A program made the translations under genes and the position numbers. 64,000 nt of DNA from Pegoplata infirma (lineage: Eukaryota; Arthropoda; Insecta; Diptera; Anthomyiidae). The notes under the pieces were generated by a model. That model saw only the letters and a list, made by a program, of their open reading frames with translations, was not told the origin of the DNA and did not search any database. This document shows, piece after piece, positions 10,425 to 21,988 of this stretch. How positions within the stretch are numbered: position 1 is the first letter of the stretch; every line of letters begins with the position of its first letter. Where the stretch lies: the NCBI GenBank assembly GCA_963921195.1, contig OY992539.1:155714162-155778161 (forward strand), in the 5' to 3' direction.

Positions 10425-11146
10425 AAAAGAAAATTGAAAAAAACATTCACACTAAATTAATAGTAGCATAGACCACAACCTAAATTCTAGTTTTTATTTT
10501 AGTTGGCAATGCAGCTTTGAAATTGTATGGAAAATACATGTAGTTTTTGCCAAAAACCAAAAAAAATTTTTTTTTTTTAAAGAAACAACACTCAGGCAAT
10601 GCTGCCTATCAATTACTAATGTAACCGTGATGTTTCTTTCGGAAAGGGGATAGAGGAGAGATGAAAGATTTGAAAGATAGAAGGGCTTCAGTATGGCAAC
10701 ACTGTAATTGCGCGTGTTAATAATTTTGAGTACAGTTGTTGCATCGCCATCCGTTATTGATCTGGCGAATTATTTTTGAAGCTGAGTTTAATAGCCATTA
10801 TTTTATTATTTTACTTCGTTGACGTTTTAGTGCTATTTATCAACGAAGGAGGGTGCTGCGATAAATATTAGTTATAAATAGAAACTAATAAATATCTGAA
10901 AAAATGTTGTTCTGCCTGAGCCGGGAATCGAACCCAGGCTTGCTGGCTAGTAGTCCAACGCGCTAACCACTAAGCCACAGCACCCACTAAGCCACAGCAC
11001 CCACCCAAAAGAAAATTGAAAAAAAACATTCACACTAAATTAATAGTAGCATAGACCACAACCTAAATTCTAGTTTTTATTTTAGTTGGCAATGCAGCTT
11101 TGAAATTGTATGGAAAATACATGTAGTTTTTGCCAAAAACCAAAAA
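10425..11146. repeat. 142-bp direct duplication flanking a tRNA-like insertion
   Basis: The segment 10425-10566 (starting CCAAAAGAAAATTG) is repeated almost identically at about 11005-11146. Between them lies about 435 bp of unrelated DNA with a tRNA-like head. The copies are far too long for a normal target-site duplication. They could come from recombination between two copies of this element or from tandem duplication followed by insertion. Confidence 0.85.
10913..11002 (-). mobile_element. tRNA-derived SINE head
   Basis: On the minus strand this reads as a tRNA-like sequence with an A box (TGGCTTAGTGGTTAGCGCG, 10960-10978) and a B box (GGTTCGATTCCC, about 10923-10934). The acceptor ends do not pair, so it is not a functional tRNA gene. 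The first 17 bases of the head are duplicated in tandem (10968-10984 and 10985-11001). Downstream AT-rich sequence to about 10850 may be the SINE body; no TSD was found. Confidence 0.65.
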
Positions 11147-11181
11147 AATATTCAAAAACAAGTTGTTTTCGTTGGTGTAAA

Positions 11182-11933
11182 TACCGTATTAACTTGATTA
11201 AACTTAATTATTTTATTAATTTCCTTTCCGGGAATTGAATTTTAAAGTCCAGTTTATAATTCTTATCAATTATTTTTTCCACGACAACAACCAGAGAAGC
11301 CGTTTAACCAAAGAATAACAAAATCAAGTTAGTTAACAAAAAAACAAACATATTGAAATTTATAACTTACCATCGCTTATAGACATTTAACATAAATTTA
11401 TTTTTTTTACAGATATAATTCATTATATCTTAGGGACTATTCCTTTATTAACAAAAATTTACATTTTTTGCAAAAAGTAAGAAATGACGCAATATTTTTT
11501 TTATAATGAACATGTTCAAATAAAAATTGTTTTCATCTTAAAATTTGACATATGAAACAACCTTGTTCCGAAGGTTGTATGTTGTCATTGATTTTAAAGA
11601 AAACACTCTTTTAACTAATTGCTTTAAGGATTTTTTATTTAGAAACCCGTTCGTATCCGAAGACCGATCAAAGTTTCTTATTTGGAGTCAGAAAGCTAAT
11701 TGAAATTATTTTGAAAACATTTCTCCTTTTATACAATTATTGTTTACAAAGTCCAAACAAATAAAATCAAAAAATATTTAAATCAAATGAGCATTGAAAA
11801 TTCTACAGTGTTTCAAAAATTTAAAAGAATGAAAACAAATATGATAATTAAAAGAATGAAATGAAACTGAATATAAAATAAGTAAAGTAAATATGATAAA
11901 CAATTAAATAATTAACATACACGCTGCTTTACA
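11182..11933. other. AT-rich stretch with no recognised feature
   Basis: I see no repeat boundary, coding region or RNA gene here. It contains only scattered A/T runs. Confidence 0.6.
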
Positions 11934-11935
11934 TA

Positions 11936-12193
11936 TCGCTCCTTTACTTGTATAGTGTCATAACTCAAAAAATGCGTTTTTTGAGTTAATGATGCAGAAT
12001 TATTCTTTATATTGTGTCAAAAATTCGTATGAATATCTTTTAAACTCACCGTTTGAGAAGAGTACACGCCATTATTACATTTTCTATGTACCGGCCTTTT
12101 TCAATTAAAAACCAGTTTCAATAGTAAACTTTAAACGTGTTTTCTGCAAAATCAAATATTTTGAGTTGTGACACTATACAAGTAAAGGAGCGA
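11936..12193. mobile_element. 258-bp MITE, TA target site (Tc1/mariner-like)
   Basis: Near-perfect terminal inverted repeats of about 36 bp start TCGCTCCTTTACTTGTATAG, with one T/C mismatch in the first 30. TA dinucleotides flank both sides (11934-11935 and 12194-12195). Superfamily is inferred from the TA target. There is no transposase. Confidence 0.82.
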
Positions 12194-12499
12194 TATGATT
12201 TTGAAATGTCAATTCACAACTAAAATTAAAATTGTTTGACATCAAATTGAAAATGAAACAATATAGTTTTTAAAATGAAAATTTGAATTGGCAATACATA
12301 ACTCAAATTTGTAAGGAACTTTTACGACAGCATAATAAATATAAGATTATTCATTTTTAAATTAAGAGGTTAACAACTTTAAAATAAAAATATTTATTTT
12401 TAAATCAACATATTTCAATATAAATAATAAAATTTTTTGAAAATAATGTAGCATTTTTAAATCAAAAACGAAAATGTTTGATTTAAATATCTTTTTCCC

Positions 12500-12978
12500 C
12501 TCAGTGTAGAGCTTTTTTTTTGCTTATTTTGGCAATAACGGCTTATTTTTTGTTTATTGGCTTTTTTTGGTTTTTCATCAATTTTTTTTGGCTTATTTTT
12601 GATTTTTTACAGCTTTTTTCTGTTTATTTTTGAATTATTAGCTTATTTTGGATTTTTTTATTTTTAATAATTTAAAGGTTAACAAAAAATATTATTTATA
12701 TTTTTATTTTTTAAAAAAATATCGAGGATTATAAAAAAATATTGAATGTCAATTTAATTAAAATTACTTTTTTCTAATAAAGAAATCCGATGATTTTAAT
12801 TTATTTTTTTATGAAACACGTAAAATTTTATAGACATCCCATAATTTTGGACGTTTTTGATGAAATCTACTAAAGGAAAGAGTTTTTCTTTAATATTTAC
12901 TGCTTATTTTAATGTTTTTTCCTGTTTTTTTTAAGAGCTTAAAACTATGTTTTAAGTGCTTTTTTTTGGTTGCCCTAA
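12500..12978. mobile_element. GCTTATTTT-rich repeat, possible hAT
   Basis: The interior repeats GCTTATTTTTG and GGCTTTTTTTGG. The right end, read outward, is TAGGGCAACCAAAAAAAAGC, a hAT-style TAGGG terminus. The left end (TAGAGCTTTTTTTTTGC) matches poorly and no 8-bp duplication was found, so it may be truncated or rearranged. Confidence 0.45.
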
Positions 12979-12998
12979 TATGTACTGTCGCTGGGTAA

Positions 12999-13545
12999 GT
13001 GTGCAATTACAATTCTGGCGTTGGCTTTGAATTTTGTGTAAAGAGAGGGCGTTTGATTTAAACAAAGGCTTTGGCTTTGAATTTTGTTCTGGCGTTTGTT
13101 TGTATACACACACACAAAGAACAGAAATATAATTATTTGGTGGAAGAAAAATAAATTTTTCCTGAAAATTATTTTTTTTTTCGGTGAAACATAAAACTCC
13201 TTTGGTTTTTTTAATGATATTTTTTTGATATTGTTTTTTTTATAATAATTGGCAGTAAATTATATTTTCACTTTCTTTTATATGTACTTTTCTTCTAATT
13301 TTCCAATACACAGATGTGTTTCATAAACAAGATATGAAACACATCACAAAATCAACACTTTTTTTGTAAAAGACTGGCAACGCCAAAGCAAGAAAAAAAT
13401 ACTCACGAGAGAGCAAAGCCAAGAAAATAGAATTGATTCTATTCTGGCTTTGAAACGCTAGCGTTGGCTTTGAATTTTGTTCTACATACAAAATGTATGG
13501 GAGCGAGCAAAATTCAAGGCCAACGCCAGAATTGTAATTGCACAC
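12999..13545. mobile_element. 547-bp Harbinger-like MITE, TAA TSD (copy 1)
   Basis: Perfect terminal inverted repeats of 27 bp start GTGTGCAATTACAATTCTGG. They are flanked by TAA at 12996-12998 and 13546-13548. A CA-repeat (TACACACACACA) lies at about 13109. A nearly identical copy sits at 45430-45980, also flanked by TAA. The 3-bp TAA duplication fits PIF/Harbinger; no transposase is present. Confidence 0.9.
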
Positions 13546-13645
13546 TAAAAATGGAAAAAAGGTTGCCAGATGATTTGCTTTATTTCAGTGACGGTTACAT
13601 GTGACTTACCAAAATTGTTATTAATGCAAATTTTCACTTATGGGT

Positions 13646-13804
13646 GTATGATACTTGCTTTTTTTAGGTAACTAGTTCCTAACTTTATTAAGGGCTTTCT
13701 ATGAAAATTTCGATAACTTTAACCAACATGAATTTATCGTAATTCCCATAGAGAAACCCTAATAATGTTAGCAACTAATTACTTGTAAAAAGCAATTATC
13801 ATAC
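13646..13804. mobile_element. 159-bp foldback MITE
   Basis: Arms of about 60 bp, beginning GTATGATACTTGC and, from the right, GTATGATAATTGC, pair along almost the full length. The TSD is uncertain. Confidence 0.7.
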
Positions 13805-14588
13805 GCGTAATACCAACTACTATTCCACATTTAATCAATGGATATTTTCATACATTTTATAAAAAACTTCATAAAACGTTTTAAAGAAGTTCTACGAATA
13901 TTTTTATTATTTATATGCAAGTTTTCATTGAAAGGAACTTTAATGACACCAGTTTCATTAATCTAATGAAACCTGTCTTCGGTTGAAAACGTGAGTCATT
14001 TTTCATTAAGGTTATGGCAATTTTCATTAATTTCACGCAGCTATTTTTTTCAGTGTATGCTTTTAAAATTTAGCAGGTAAAAGTATTTACAAAGAATCAT
14101 TCCAAATTTTAAAGAAATCGGACCAGTTCTACTTGTAGTCCCCATACAAACCACCGATGTTCGTAAAAATATCTCAAAATTCATGAAAAGGAAATATTTT
14201 ACAAAAATGTTGGTTGGGTCTGTTAAACGTGTACTTTGGTAATCTTTTCAAATCTGATTATAATTAGATAATTTTTCTACTTACAATTAGTTCTCATATA
14301 AAAATTTCGCCCGATATTCAGAAAAATTTGTCTATTGGCAGTAAAAAAAAAATTATTTCCCTCAATTTTCGCTTCTGTGTGTTTTCTACACTAATTACAT
14401 CTCAAAAATAGGGATCCAATCAGTCCATGGATTTGAGACCCATTTTCGGGTAAACCTGGTGTAGAGCATAATGTTCTCGGTCTTTATCGACATTAATTTT
14501 CTCACTTGTGGGGGGGTCGCGAGAAATTTGAAATATTGAAAAGGGGTCGCGATGCAAAAGTTAGTGAGAAGCTCTGCCATAAAGTATA
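13805..14588. other. AT-rich stretch, no recognised gene
   Basis: Nothing could be assigned. A slightly GC-richer patch at 14400-14580 contains GGGGTCGCGA twice (about 14513 and 14543), which may be a degraded transposon end. Confidence 0.55.
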
Positions 14589-14589
14589 T

Positions 14590-15545
14590 GGGTCATTACA
14601 TGTCAAATCGGACACTTTGAAAAAAAATTTTTTTTAGATTTTCCCAATTTGTTAACAGTTTTTAGTACCCTTCGAAAACTCCATCGTGGTAAATTTTCAG
14701 ATTTTTTTGATAATCCGTTCAAAAGATATCGAATTTTTAAAAATTGGTAGTTTGTTCCTTTATTCAAACTTCTTTTACTCATAACTTCTTCAATAATGGT
14801 CCAAATTTCAAATTTTTTTTTTCAAAATTTTTGTTTTTTTACGTGCTTTAAAAAAAAAAACATACCAAAAAATTCTTAAAAGCACTCTAGTATGCGATTT
14901 TTAAGTTTTAAAATTTAAATCTCATTTTTGAAAATGTTTGTACTCTTCGATTTTTTTTTGAAGTTTTTTGTGTAAAACCTATCGATTCTACAAATTTTTT
15001 GCCCAGGAGGATCGTGGGATAACGATTATTACTATTTTTTTTAAATTTTTTTAAAAAATTTTATTGTAATTTTCTAATCTTTAAATCATTTCTACTTCTC
15101 GAATGGTGCGTCATAGGTCCTTTATAAGACCGACCCCCATTAATTTTTACGTCTTAACATTTCTTTGGAACAAACTAATACCCTATCTCCAATTTCTAAG
15201 GGGGCTCCCACACAAAACGACATTTTTTAAAATTTGCTCCAACCGCTCTAACTGCCCTAATAGTGCCCTTAGAGCAACAAAATGTATGACCGACCCACAA
15301 TATTTTTTTAGTCCAAACATTTTCTCCGAACACACCTACCCTCTATCTTTAACTGTTAAGGCGGTCCCCATACATTTTATTTTTTGTAAATTTGTTTTAT
15401 TTAATCAGCTTTTACCGGTTCAATGGTGCATCCGAGAGGGGTCATTAGTGAGACCGACCCCCATTTATTTTTACCCTACAACTTTTTTTTTAAATATACC
15501 TACGCCCTATCTCCACTCCCTAAGTAGGCTCGGTTAAGTATTTTA
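14590..15545 (+). mobile_element. Partial copy of the TGGGGCATTCC element (modular GACCGACCCCC repeats)
   Basis: The left terminus TATGGGTCATTACATGTCAA and the internal modules (AGACCGACCCCCATTAATTT at about 15129, repeated at about 15452; CTCCCTAAG-type segments) match the complete element at 47156-48181 in the opposite orientation. The right terminus is missing after about 15545. A long open frame at 15103-15537 falls in the repeated modules and shows no recognisable protein. Confidence 0.75.
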
Positions 15546-16190
15546 AAAGTTATGAGTGAAAATGAAATGGTACCTTTAAAATTATGGTGAATTTTACACA
15601 AAAAAATGCTATAACTTGACACCTGTTGAATGAATGTGAACGAAACTTGGAATTTAATGTAATTTTATCATTCCTAACACTCACAAAATATTTGGGCGGA
15701 ATCGCCCAATGGGGCGTTGCACCTAACATATAACCCAACATTTTAAAATGCTTTTTCTTGGCTCATGGTAGATATATTCAAATAAAATTTTAAATAGGTT
15801 CATATTTTATTGTTCTCAGCGTTTTTCTGGTTATTTTGGTACCAATTATGGCAAAAATCGGTCCAGGGGTTAAGAAGCTATGAGCAATTGAGATGAGTTT
15901 CAATATAAACCTCCACAATATGGCGTGGTAGCGCGCCATTTTGTAGTTGTTGTTTTTTTTTAACTTCAACTTTAATCTGTTGTATTATAATGGTAAATGA
16001 GTGTATATAAAAACAAAATATGTTTTCTGTTGTTTGTAAGTGTTTACGATTTTCTATAAAATAAATTTTGAGAAAATTTAATTTTGGTCAAGAAAAGTGG
16101 TCTGCGAAACCATAGTGAATTGGTTAATATTGTGGAGGGTATTTAAAGATTCGGCACAGCCGAATATAGCTTTCTTACTTGTTTTTTCTT
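15546..16190. mobile_element. TACCCTC-type dispersed repeat, 3' end
   Basis: GTGGAGGGTATTTAAAGATT and GGCACAGCCGAATATAGCTT, followed by TTTCTTACTTGTTTT (16131-16186), form the conserved end of a repeat seen repeatedly in this window. Upstream are an AAATCGGTCCAGGGGTTAAG block (15854) and a CAATATGGCGTGG segment. I know this repeat type as abundant in higher flies; here it is recognised only by sequence recurrence. No gene is seen in it. Confidence 0.65.
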
Positions 16191-17345
16191 TAATTTATTT
16201 CCAAAATTCTTAAATCATTATTTTATTTTTTCTTTTAAAGTTTTAGATTTTTTTTAATGGTAATTTTTCGTTTAAGCTTTAATGCTATTTGTGTTAGCTT
16301 TAGTTACATTTTTATTTGAGTTGTGAATAAAATCACTTTGTCCAGTTGCTAAATTTTAAATTCCGTTTGATTTCTTAATGTAGGTAGGGGGGCTCGTTGT
16401 AGTGGCTTTTGAACTCCCCCCATCGGCGAGCAATAAGGCCAGGAACATAGCGTGTGACCGCCTTATGTCTGCCCCATGATATTTAAGGAAAACTACTTTT
16501 ATTTTAAATTAAAAGTCAAGTTCTTTTAAATAGGGCTTGACCCAAATGGTTTAAGCCCTAAATACCAAGGTCCTATATATTTTTTTAAAAGCAAGTTCGG
16601 TATTCTTTATCTATGCCGATTTATTTTTACTTAAATTATGACAATCTATATACCACATTTTATATTCAAAAAGTGTATGTTGTGGCTAAATTATTTGAAG
16701 ATTTTATTTTAATTAATTTAAATAAGAGCTGATGCATATTCTGAGGGAAATTTGAAGTGATGTGAATCCAGTGACATAACAGTAGGCAAGAGTCCAGCAT
16801 TCGGTATAATATTCCATGACAAGTATAATGTAACATTTTTGTTGTTTCTAAAAAGAAATAAAACATATTGAAGTCTTTAATTTCAATTGATTTACTAAAA
16901 ATACATATTTTTTATTAACGAAATTATAAAAACAAATGAGTTCTTTGTTACGATCCAGTTAGCTTATTGCAAGTTAGGTTAACTTACTTAAAGTACCCGA
17001 CTAAAAATTGTATGGTAAAACATGTTATCTTATTAAATTATAAAATAAGATATTGAGTTTTCTTCGACCTTTTGTTTTTTATATATATTTATTAAATAAA
17101 ATAATCGAGCTTGAGGTCTTGGTTTTTGTATAAATAATTGGTTTTATTTATTTATTTAACTTCCAATATTTCGCTTTTCACTGAAAAGCATCATGAGGGG
17201 TCTATAATTGGTTAACAATACAAAACATACAAAAAAGTGTATAAATAAAAAGAGAAATAATAATCACAAGCAAAAATTTATATAAAAGCACTATAAAAAT
17301 AAGCACATCATACAACAGAACAACAAAAAACAATATTTCTTATAC
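16191..17345. other. No recognised gene; one GC-richer patch
   Basis: AT-rich DNA. The patch at 16383-16490 (around GGGGGGCTCG and CCCCCCATCGG) stands out in base composition and could be a fragment of an unidentified element. 16520-16570 has a short inverted repeat around AGGGCTTGACCC and TTAAGCCCT. Confidence 0.5.
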
Positions 17346-19297
17346 GGTATTTACACCAACGAAAACAACTTGTTTTTGAATATTTTTTGGTTTTTGGCAA
17401 AAACTACATGTATTTTCCTTACAATTTAAAAGCTGCATTGCCAACTAAAACTGAACAAAAACTAGCATTTAGGTTGTGGTCTATGCTACTGACTGGTTCC
17501 ATTTTAAATAGCATAGGCAATCAGCCGATGGTGGTTCAATTTATACAAAACTTAACGTATCCATTCTTCTGATTTTTGTTGAATTTCGGTTTTTGTTATT
17601 TAGTCGAAATTGTGAATGGTTCGCGTTTTATCGCTGTTCAAAGTTGGTATTTTGCAACAATTTTATAAAAAATACATGATGTTTACATGATCGTATCTTT
17701 GGAACGCATCATCCGATTGTCACGAAATAAAGAGCAAAATAATGGTTATGTCCTGTTATTAAAATAGAGGTTTGAAAAAGGATAGGATCCTTTGCAAAAA
17801 GGATATTGAAATTAAAAAAATGTCCTTAATTTGCAAATATCTCAAAATGCGTATCTTTAATTTTCCTATATTTTTTTGCACATATAGCCCAAAATGTACT
17901 TAACAAAATATGCAAATCCCAAATTGGGGTGATAAGCGGTTTTATTATAAACGTGGTTTCCTGAAACGACTTATTGATTTTTGTTAATAACTCTTGTTTA
18001 CAAATGAAAAACAATTTCTGCACAGTAACCGCGAATATTTTTTTATATGTATTTTGGACCGCTAAAATCAAAAATTTCATTAAAAGAGCATTTCGCGAAT
18101 ACGTTTTTGTTTAATGAATTTTTTAGCGTTTTTTGGAGGTATTTTTACTATTTTTCTTATATCTTAAGTTCTGTTTATCTGATCTTCTCGCAATAAAAAC
18201 CCAAATTAAAGACAACCAAATTTCCAACAAATCCTACATTCATCATTTTGCCATCAGTTCATAGCTTTACGCGCAAATAAATTTTTTAGCGTTATTTGGA
18301 GGTATTTTGACTATTTTTCTTATATCTTGAGTTCCGTTCATCTGATCTTTTCGCAATAAAAACCAAATTAAAGATAATCAAATTTCCAACAAATCCTACA
18401 TTCATCATTTTTCCATCAGTTCAAAGCTTTCCGTTCAATAGGCAGACATATGACTAAAATAAGTTTTTTGATTAACACATCATTTAAAAAAAGTTCAAGA
18501 AATAGAAATCTTTGCAATTAATTACGGTTTTTTATTTGTCTGCAAAGCCTGAACATTTAGAAATATAATAAAGTTGATTTGATGAAAATCTATAGGTTAT
18601 CTCCGAAGTTATCACAAATTATATGAATATACATGATAAAATAAAAAAAATTGGTAATTTTTTATGATTTATGTTTTTTAAAATTTTTAAAAAATGAGCT
18701 TTGTTAATAAAAAAATAGTTTTTCCTTGTTTGCCTATTGCGCGTAAAGTTATGAACTGATATAAAAATAATGAATGAAGGATTTGTTGGAAATTTGATTT
18801 TCTTTAATTTGGTTCTTATTGCGAAAAGATCAGATGAACGGAACTCAAGATATAGGAAAAATAGTCAAAATACCTCCAAATAACGCTAAAAAAAATTTAT
18901 TTGCGTGTAAAGCTATATACTAATGGAAAAATGGTGAATGTAGGATTTGTTGGAAATTTTATTGTCTTTAATTTGGTTTTTATTGCGAGAAGATCAGATA
19001 AGCAAAACTTAAGATATAAGAAAAAACTGTCAAAATACCTCCAAAAAACGCTAAAAAATTCATTAAAAAAAACGTTTTCGCGAAATGTTCTATTAATGAA
19101 ATTTTTGAGTTTAGCGGTCCAAAATACATATAAAAAAAAATATTTGCGGTTACTGCGCAGAAATTGTTTTTCATTTGTAAACAAGATTTATTTACAAACA
19201 TCAATAAGTCGTTTCATGAAACCATGTTTATATTTAAACCGCTTATCACCCCAATTTGGGATTTACATATGTTGTTAAGTACATTTTGGGCTATATG

Positions 19298-20143
19298 TAG
19301 GCTGACCATTCGTACTGATTTGATCAGTACATGTACTGATTTTTGATCACGTGTACTGATCAAAAAACGATGTACTGATTTGTACTGATTTTAAAAAATA
19401 TGTACTGATTGTACTGATTTTTGAACATTTCGATATAAAAATAATTTTATTCGAAAATTCTGTACAAAAACTTGAATTTCCATAACATAAGTCGTCAGAG
19501 TTGTTTTTTATAACTGAAAAATAGTCTGAAAATGAGATAATTTATAATGAATTTATTCTAAGGAGATTAGAGTTCGGGAATCAAGAGGTTCCTTAACGCA
19601 AAAATGAATCTGTGCATGAAGTACTTTTGATCTTCCTAAATTTATATGAAAATGCGCACAGAATCTTTGAGGTTTTCTATAACGAAAAGTTCAATAGGCC
19701 GATGGATTTTATATATTTTTGGAAAGATAATGTAAATTGCATGAATCCAAATGATTCTGAGATCTTGGATAAAGTAATGTCATCAGAGCTTTTTCGAAAA
19801 AGCGCTCAGGAAATCAGGGACTTTAAAAAAACACGTGCTTATTAGCTGTGAAGTTTTCTTACAGGAAAAGTTGTCAAACTTACGGAAAAAGTCTTAAAAA
19901 TCTTCGGGATTTTCTTATTATCAAAACCTGTGTAATTTTGTCGTTTGTTTTTTGCAGTTATTTTTAACAGTTGGTTTTACTTAAAATACTTGGGGTCAAG
20001 TTAGTTTAACCGACATTTTTTGAGTGCTGAAAAAACATCAGTGTTTTCTCATAGATAAAAATTTTAGAGAGTTATTTCTAAAAAAAAAAAAAACATAAAA
20101 CTTGGGCGTACTGATTTAGGCTCAGAAAAAAATGGTCACCCTA
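19298..20143. mobile_element. 846-bp hAT-type element, word GTACTGAT
   Basis: Ends TAGGCTGACCATT and, from the right, TAGGGTGACCATT. The 8-bp TSD GCTATATG lies at 19290-19297 and 20144-20151. The left subterminal region repeats GTACTGAT many times in both orientations (19315-19425); one copy lies near the right end (20108). TAGGG-type ends with an 8-bp duplication indicate hAT. Excision would restore continuity of the foldback arm (GGGCTATATGTGCAAAA), as seen in the partner arm at 17878-17893. Confidence 0.92.
19612..19845 (+). CDS. Unidentified 77-aa reading frame inside the hAT
   Basis: An open frame with mixed, protein-like composition (acidic, aromatic-rich, with FEVFYNEKFNRPMDF). It shows none of the hAT transposase motifs that I know. 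It could be a decayed fragment of transposase or captured host sequence. The start is just the first Met in the open frame. Low confidence that it is or was coding. Confidence 0.25.
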   Translation: MHEVLLIFLNLYENAHRIFEVFYNEKFNRPMDFIYFWKDNVNCMNPNDSEILDKVMSSELFRKSAQEIRDFKKTRAY

Positions 20144-21369
20144 GCTATATGTGCAAAAAAATATAGGAAAATTAAAGATACGCATTTTGAGATATTTGCA
20201 AATTAAGGACATTTTTTTAATTTCAATATCCTTTTTGCAAAGCATCCTATCCTTTTTCAAAATTCTATTTTAAGTACAGGACATAACCATTATTTTGCGC
20301 TTTATTTCGTGACAATCGGATGATGCGTTCCAAGGATATGATCATTTAAACATTGTGTATTTCTCATGCAATTGTTGCAAAATACCAACTTTGAACAGCG
20401 ATAAAACGCGAACCATTCACAATTTTGACTAAATAACAAAAACCGAAATTCAATAAAAATCAGAAGAACATATTTACCAATTTCTAAGACAATTGAAATA
20501 GGTAAGGCCGAAAAAGTGTTTTTTTGTAGTCAAAAATTTTGGAATCCTTCTACTATTAATTCAGTGTGAATGTTTTTTTCAATTTTCTTTTGGTAAAAAC
20601 GAATGTCAAAAAAAAATATTTGCTTTTTTGTGAAATTAATATTCAAATCTTTTAAAAAAGTAAATAAATGTGTAATTTAATTTTTTTAATAACGTGTGAC
20701 TGTTGTTATTTTGTGTTTTTAGTGAATTTAGAAAATAATTAATTTGATTTGACAAACAAAAACTCTTTTTATTCGGTGTAAACAGTTTGGTTTTCCAAAA
20801 TGCGTTTTTTTCAAAAACAAGTTAGTTTTTGTTTGGTCTAAACATAGTATTACATTTAATGTGTGTCACAAAACTTAAAAATAATGTTTAGCTTCGGCCG
20901 TCTGAGTTACTACTACCCAGGTAGAAAAATACAACCGTTAAAACGCTTTTAAAGCGCTTTGTATGGTAGTACGAATGCTTTCAGACCATACTGAAAACCA
21001 TCCTCAGAGCGCTTTCAGACTGTCCTAATGATAACACCGTTAGACGGTTTATTTGAAGCGTTTTTAAAGACATTTATAATAATGATTTTAGAACGCTTCG
21101 TTATAGCGCTTTTAAATCATTGCAAAAACCAAAAATGTATCACTTTTGAAACGGTATGTAAAGCAATTTTAAAGTGCTTTATATGCAAAAAAAAAGCAAT
21201 TTACAAGCATTTCAGATACAAAACCTAAAGTAATTTTCCACCAATTTAAAAACCAAATGAAAGTTTATTTTTGTTTTAATTTTTATTGTTTTAAAAAAAG
21301 ATAAATATATTATTTTTTTATAAAAAATTACTGTTTTTTTATACCAAAATGATAACGTATGCCTACTTA

Positions 21370-21971
21370 AGGGTACTTTTCACTATCACACATTTCCATT
21401 ATACAGGCGTAATTTCACCATGTTAGCGAAATATTTTTTTAAAAAATTTGGCCAGAAATTGTTCACTTATTAGATACGACTAGGTTTCAATCAAAAAAGA
21501 ATCCAAAAATCTTTAGGAAGTTGGTAAATTTTGATGCACTCAAAAAATTATGTAGGTAAATTCCAGTGAATATTCACTTAAAACAAATGAACTTTTATTT
21601 AAAAACCATTCCAGTGTTTTTTCTTTTAAAATAAAAACACAATACAGTCAATTTTAAATGTTAATTTAATGACTAACCAAAACATTAAAAAACTAGTGAA
21701 TATTCAGTTATTTTGTATTGAAAAACAGTAAAACTTTAGAAGAAATTTTTTACTGCCGAAATTAAATGTAACAGAAAATTCGTTTTTAATACCGTAAATT
21801 ATTTTTTTTAAACTACAGAAACAGTTGAAAATAAGAAGTCCATAATAAAATTAATGATTTTTCTTTTAAAATAACTTTACTGATTACTTTTTAAAATAAC
21901 CTACAAACAGTTAATGACATAATTTTCTTAGTGTGTGTATAATGGAAAAGTGTGATAGTGGAAAGTATCCT
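21370..21971. mobile_element. 602-bp Harbinger-like MITE, TTA TSD
   Basis: Ends AGGGTACTTTTCACTATCAC and, from the right, AGGATACTTTCCACTATCAC continue as matching inverted repeats for about 38 bp. TTA flanks both sides (21367-21369 and 21972-21974). The interior is AT-rich, without a gene. Confidence 0.83.
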
Positions 21972-21988
21972 TTAGTAATGGGAAAATT

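Larger units (their letters stand above)
10172..11181. mobile_element. Internal-deletion derivative of the TTTAGACC foldback family
   Basis: The left end (TTTAGACCAAACAAAAACTA) and right end (complement of TTTACACCAACGAAAACAAC) match, in reverse orientation, the two ends of the 3.5-kb element at 17350-20842. The left about 300 bp corresponds to 20560-20842 and the right about 180 bp to 17350-17490. The two parts join at ATTAATAGTAG|CATAGACC, where both parental ends carry AGTAG, suggesting a microhomology deletion. It also carries a 142-bp duplication and a tRNA-like insertion. Confidence 0.82.
17350..20842. mobile_element. 3.5-kb foldback element with TTTACACC/TTTAGACC ends
   Basis: The ends (TTTACACCAACGAAAACAAC and, from the right, TTTAGACCAAACAAAAACTA) are similar inverted repeats of about 30 bp. 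Inside, 17604-18460 is matched in reverse complement by about 18730-20450, so most of the element can fold. The right arm is interrupted by a hAT at 19298-20143. Within the arms a block of about 170 bp (TTTTTTAGCGTT...CATCAGTTC) is duplicated. Open frames at 18897-19278 on both strands are products of the symmetry. No transposase is seen. Confidence 0.82.

Noticed and set aside
10913..10985. Possible tRNA gene on the minus strand
   Set aside because: A and B boxes are present but the acceptor stem does not pair and the head is partly duplicated, so a SINE-derived sequence is more likely.
15103..15537. 144-codon plus-strand frame
   Set aside because: It crosses repeated GACCGACCCCC modules of a partial transposon; similar peptides appear in the inverted copy (47481-47828) only because the DNA is shared.
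18897..19278. Open frames of 95 and 125 codons on opposite strands
   Set aside because: They lie in the foldback arm and mirror each other; composition and lack of domains argue against coding.
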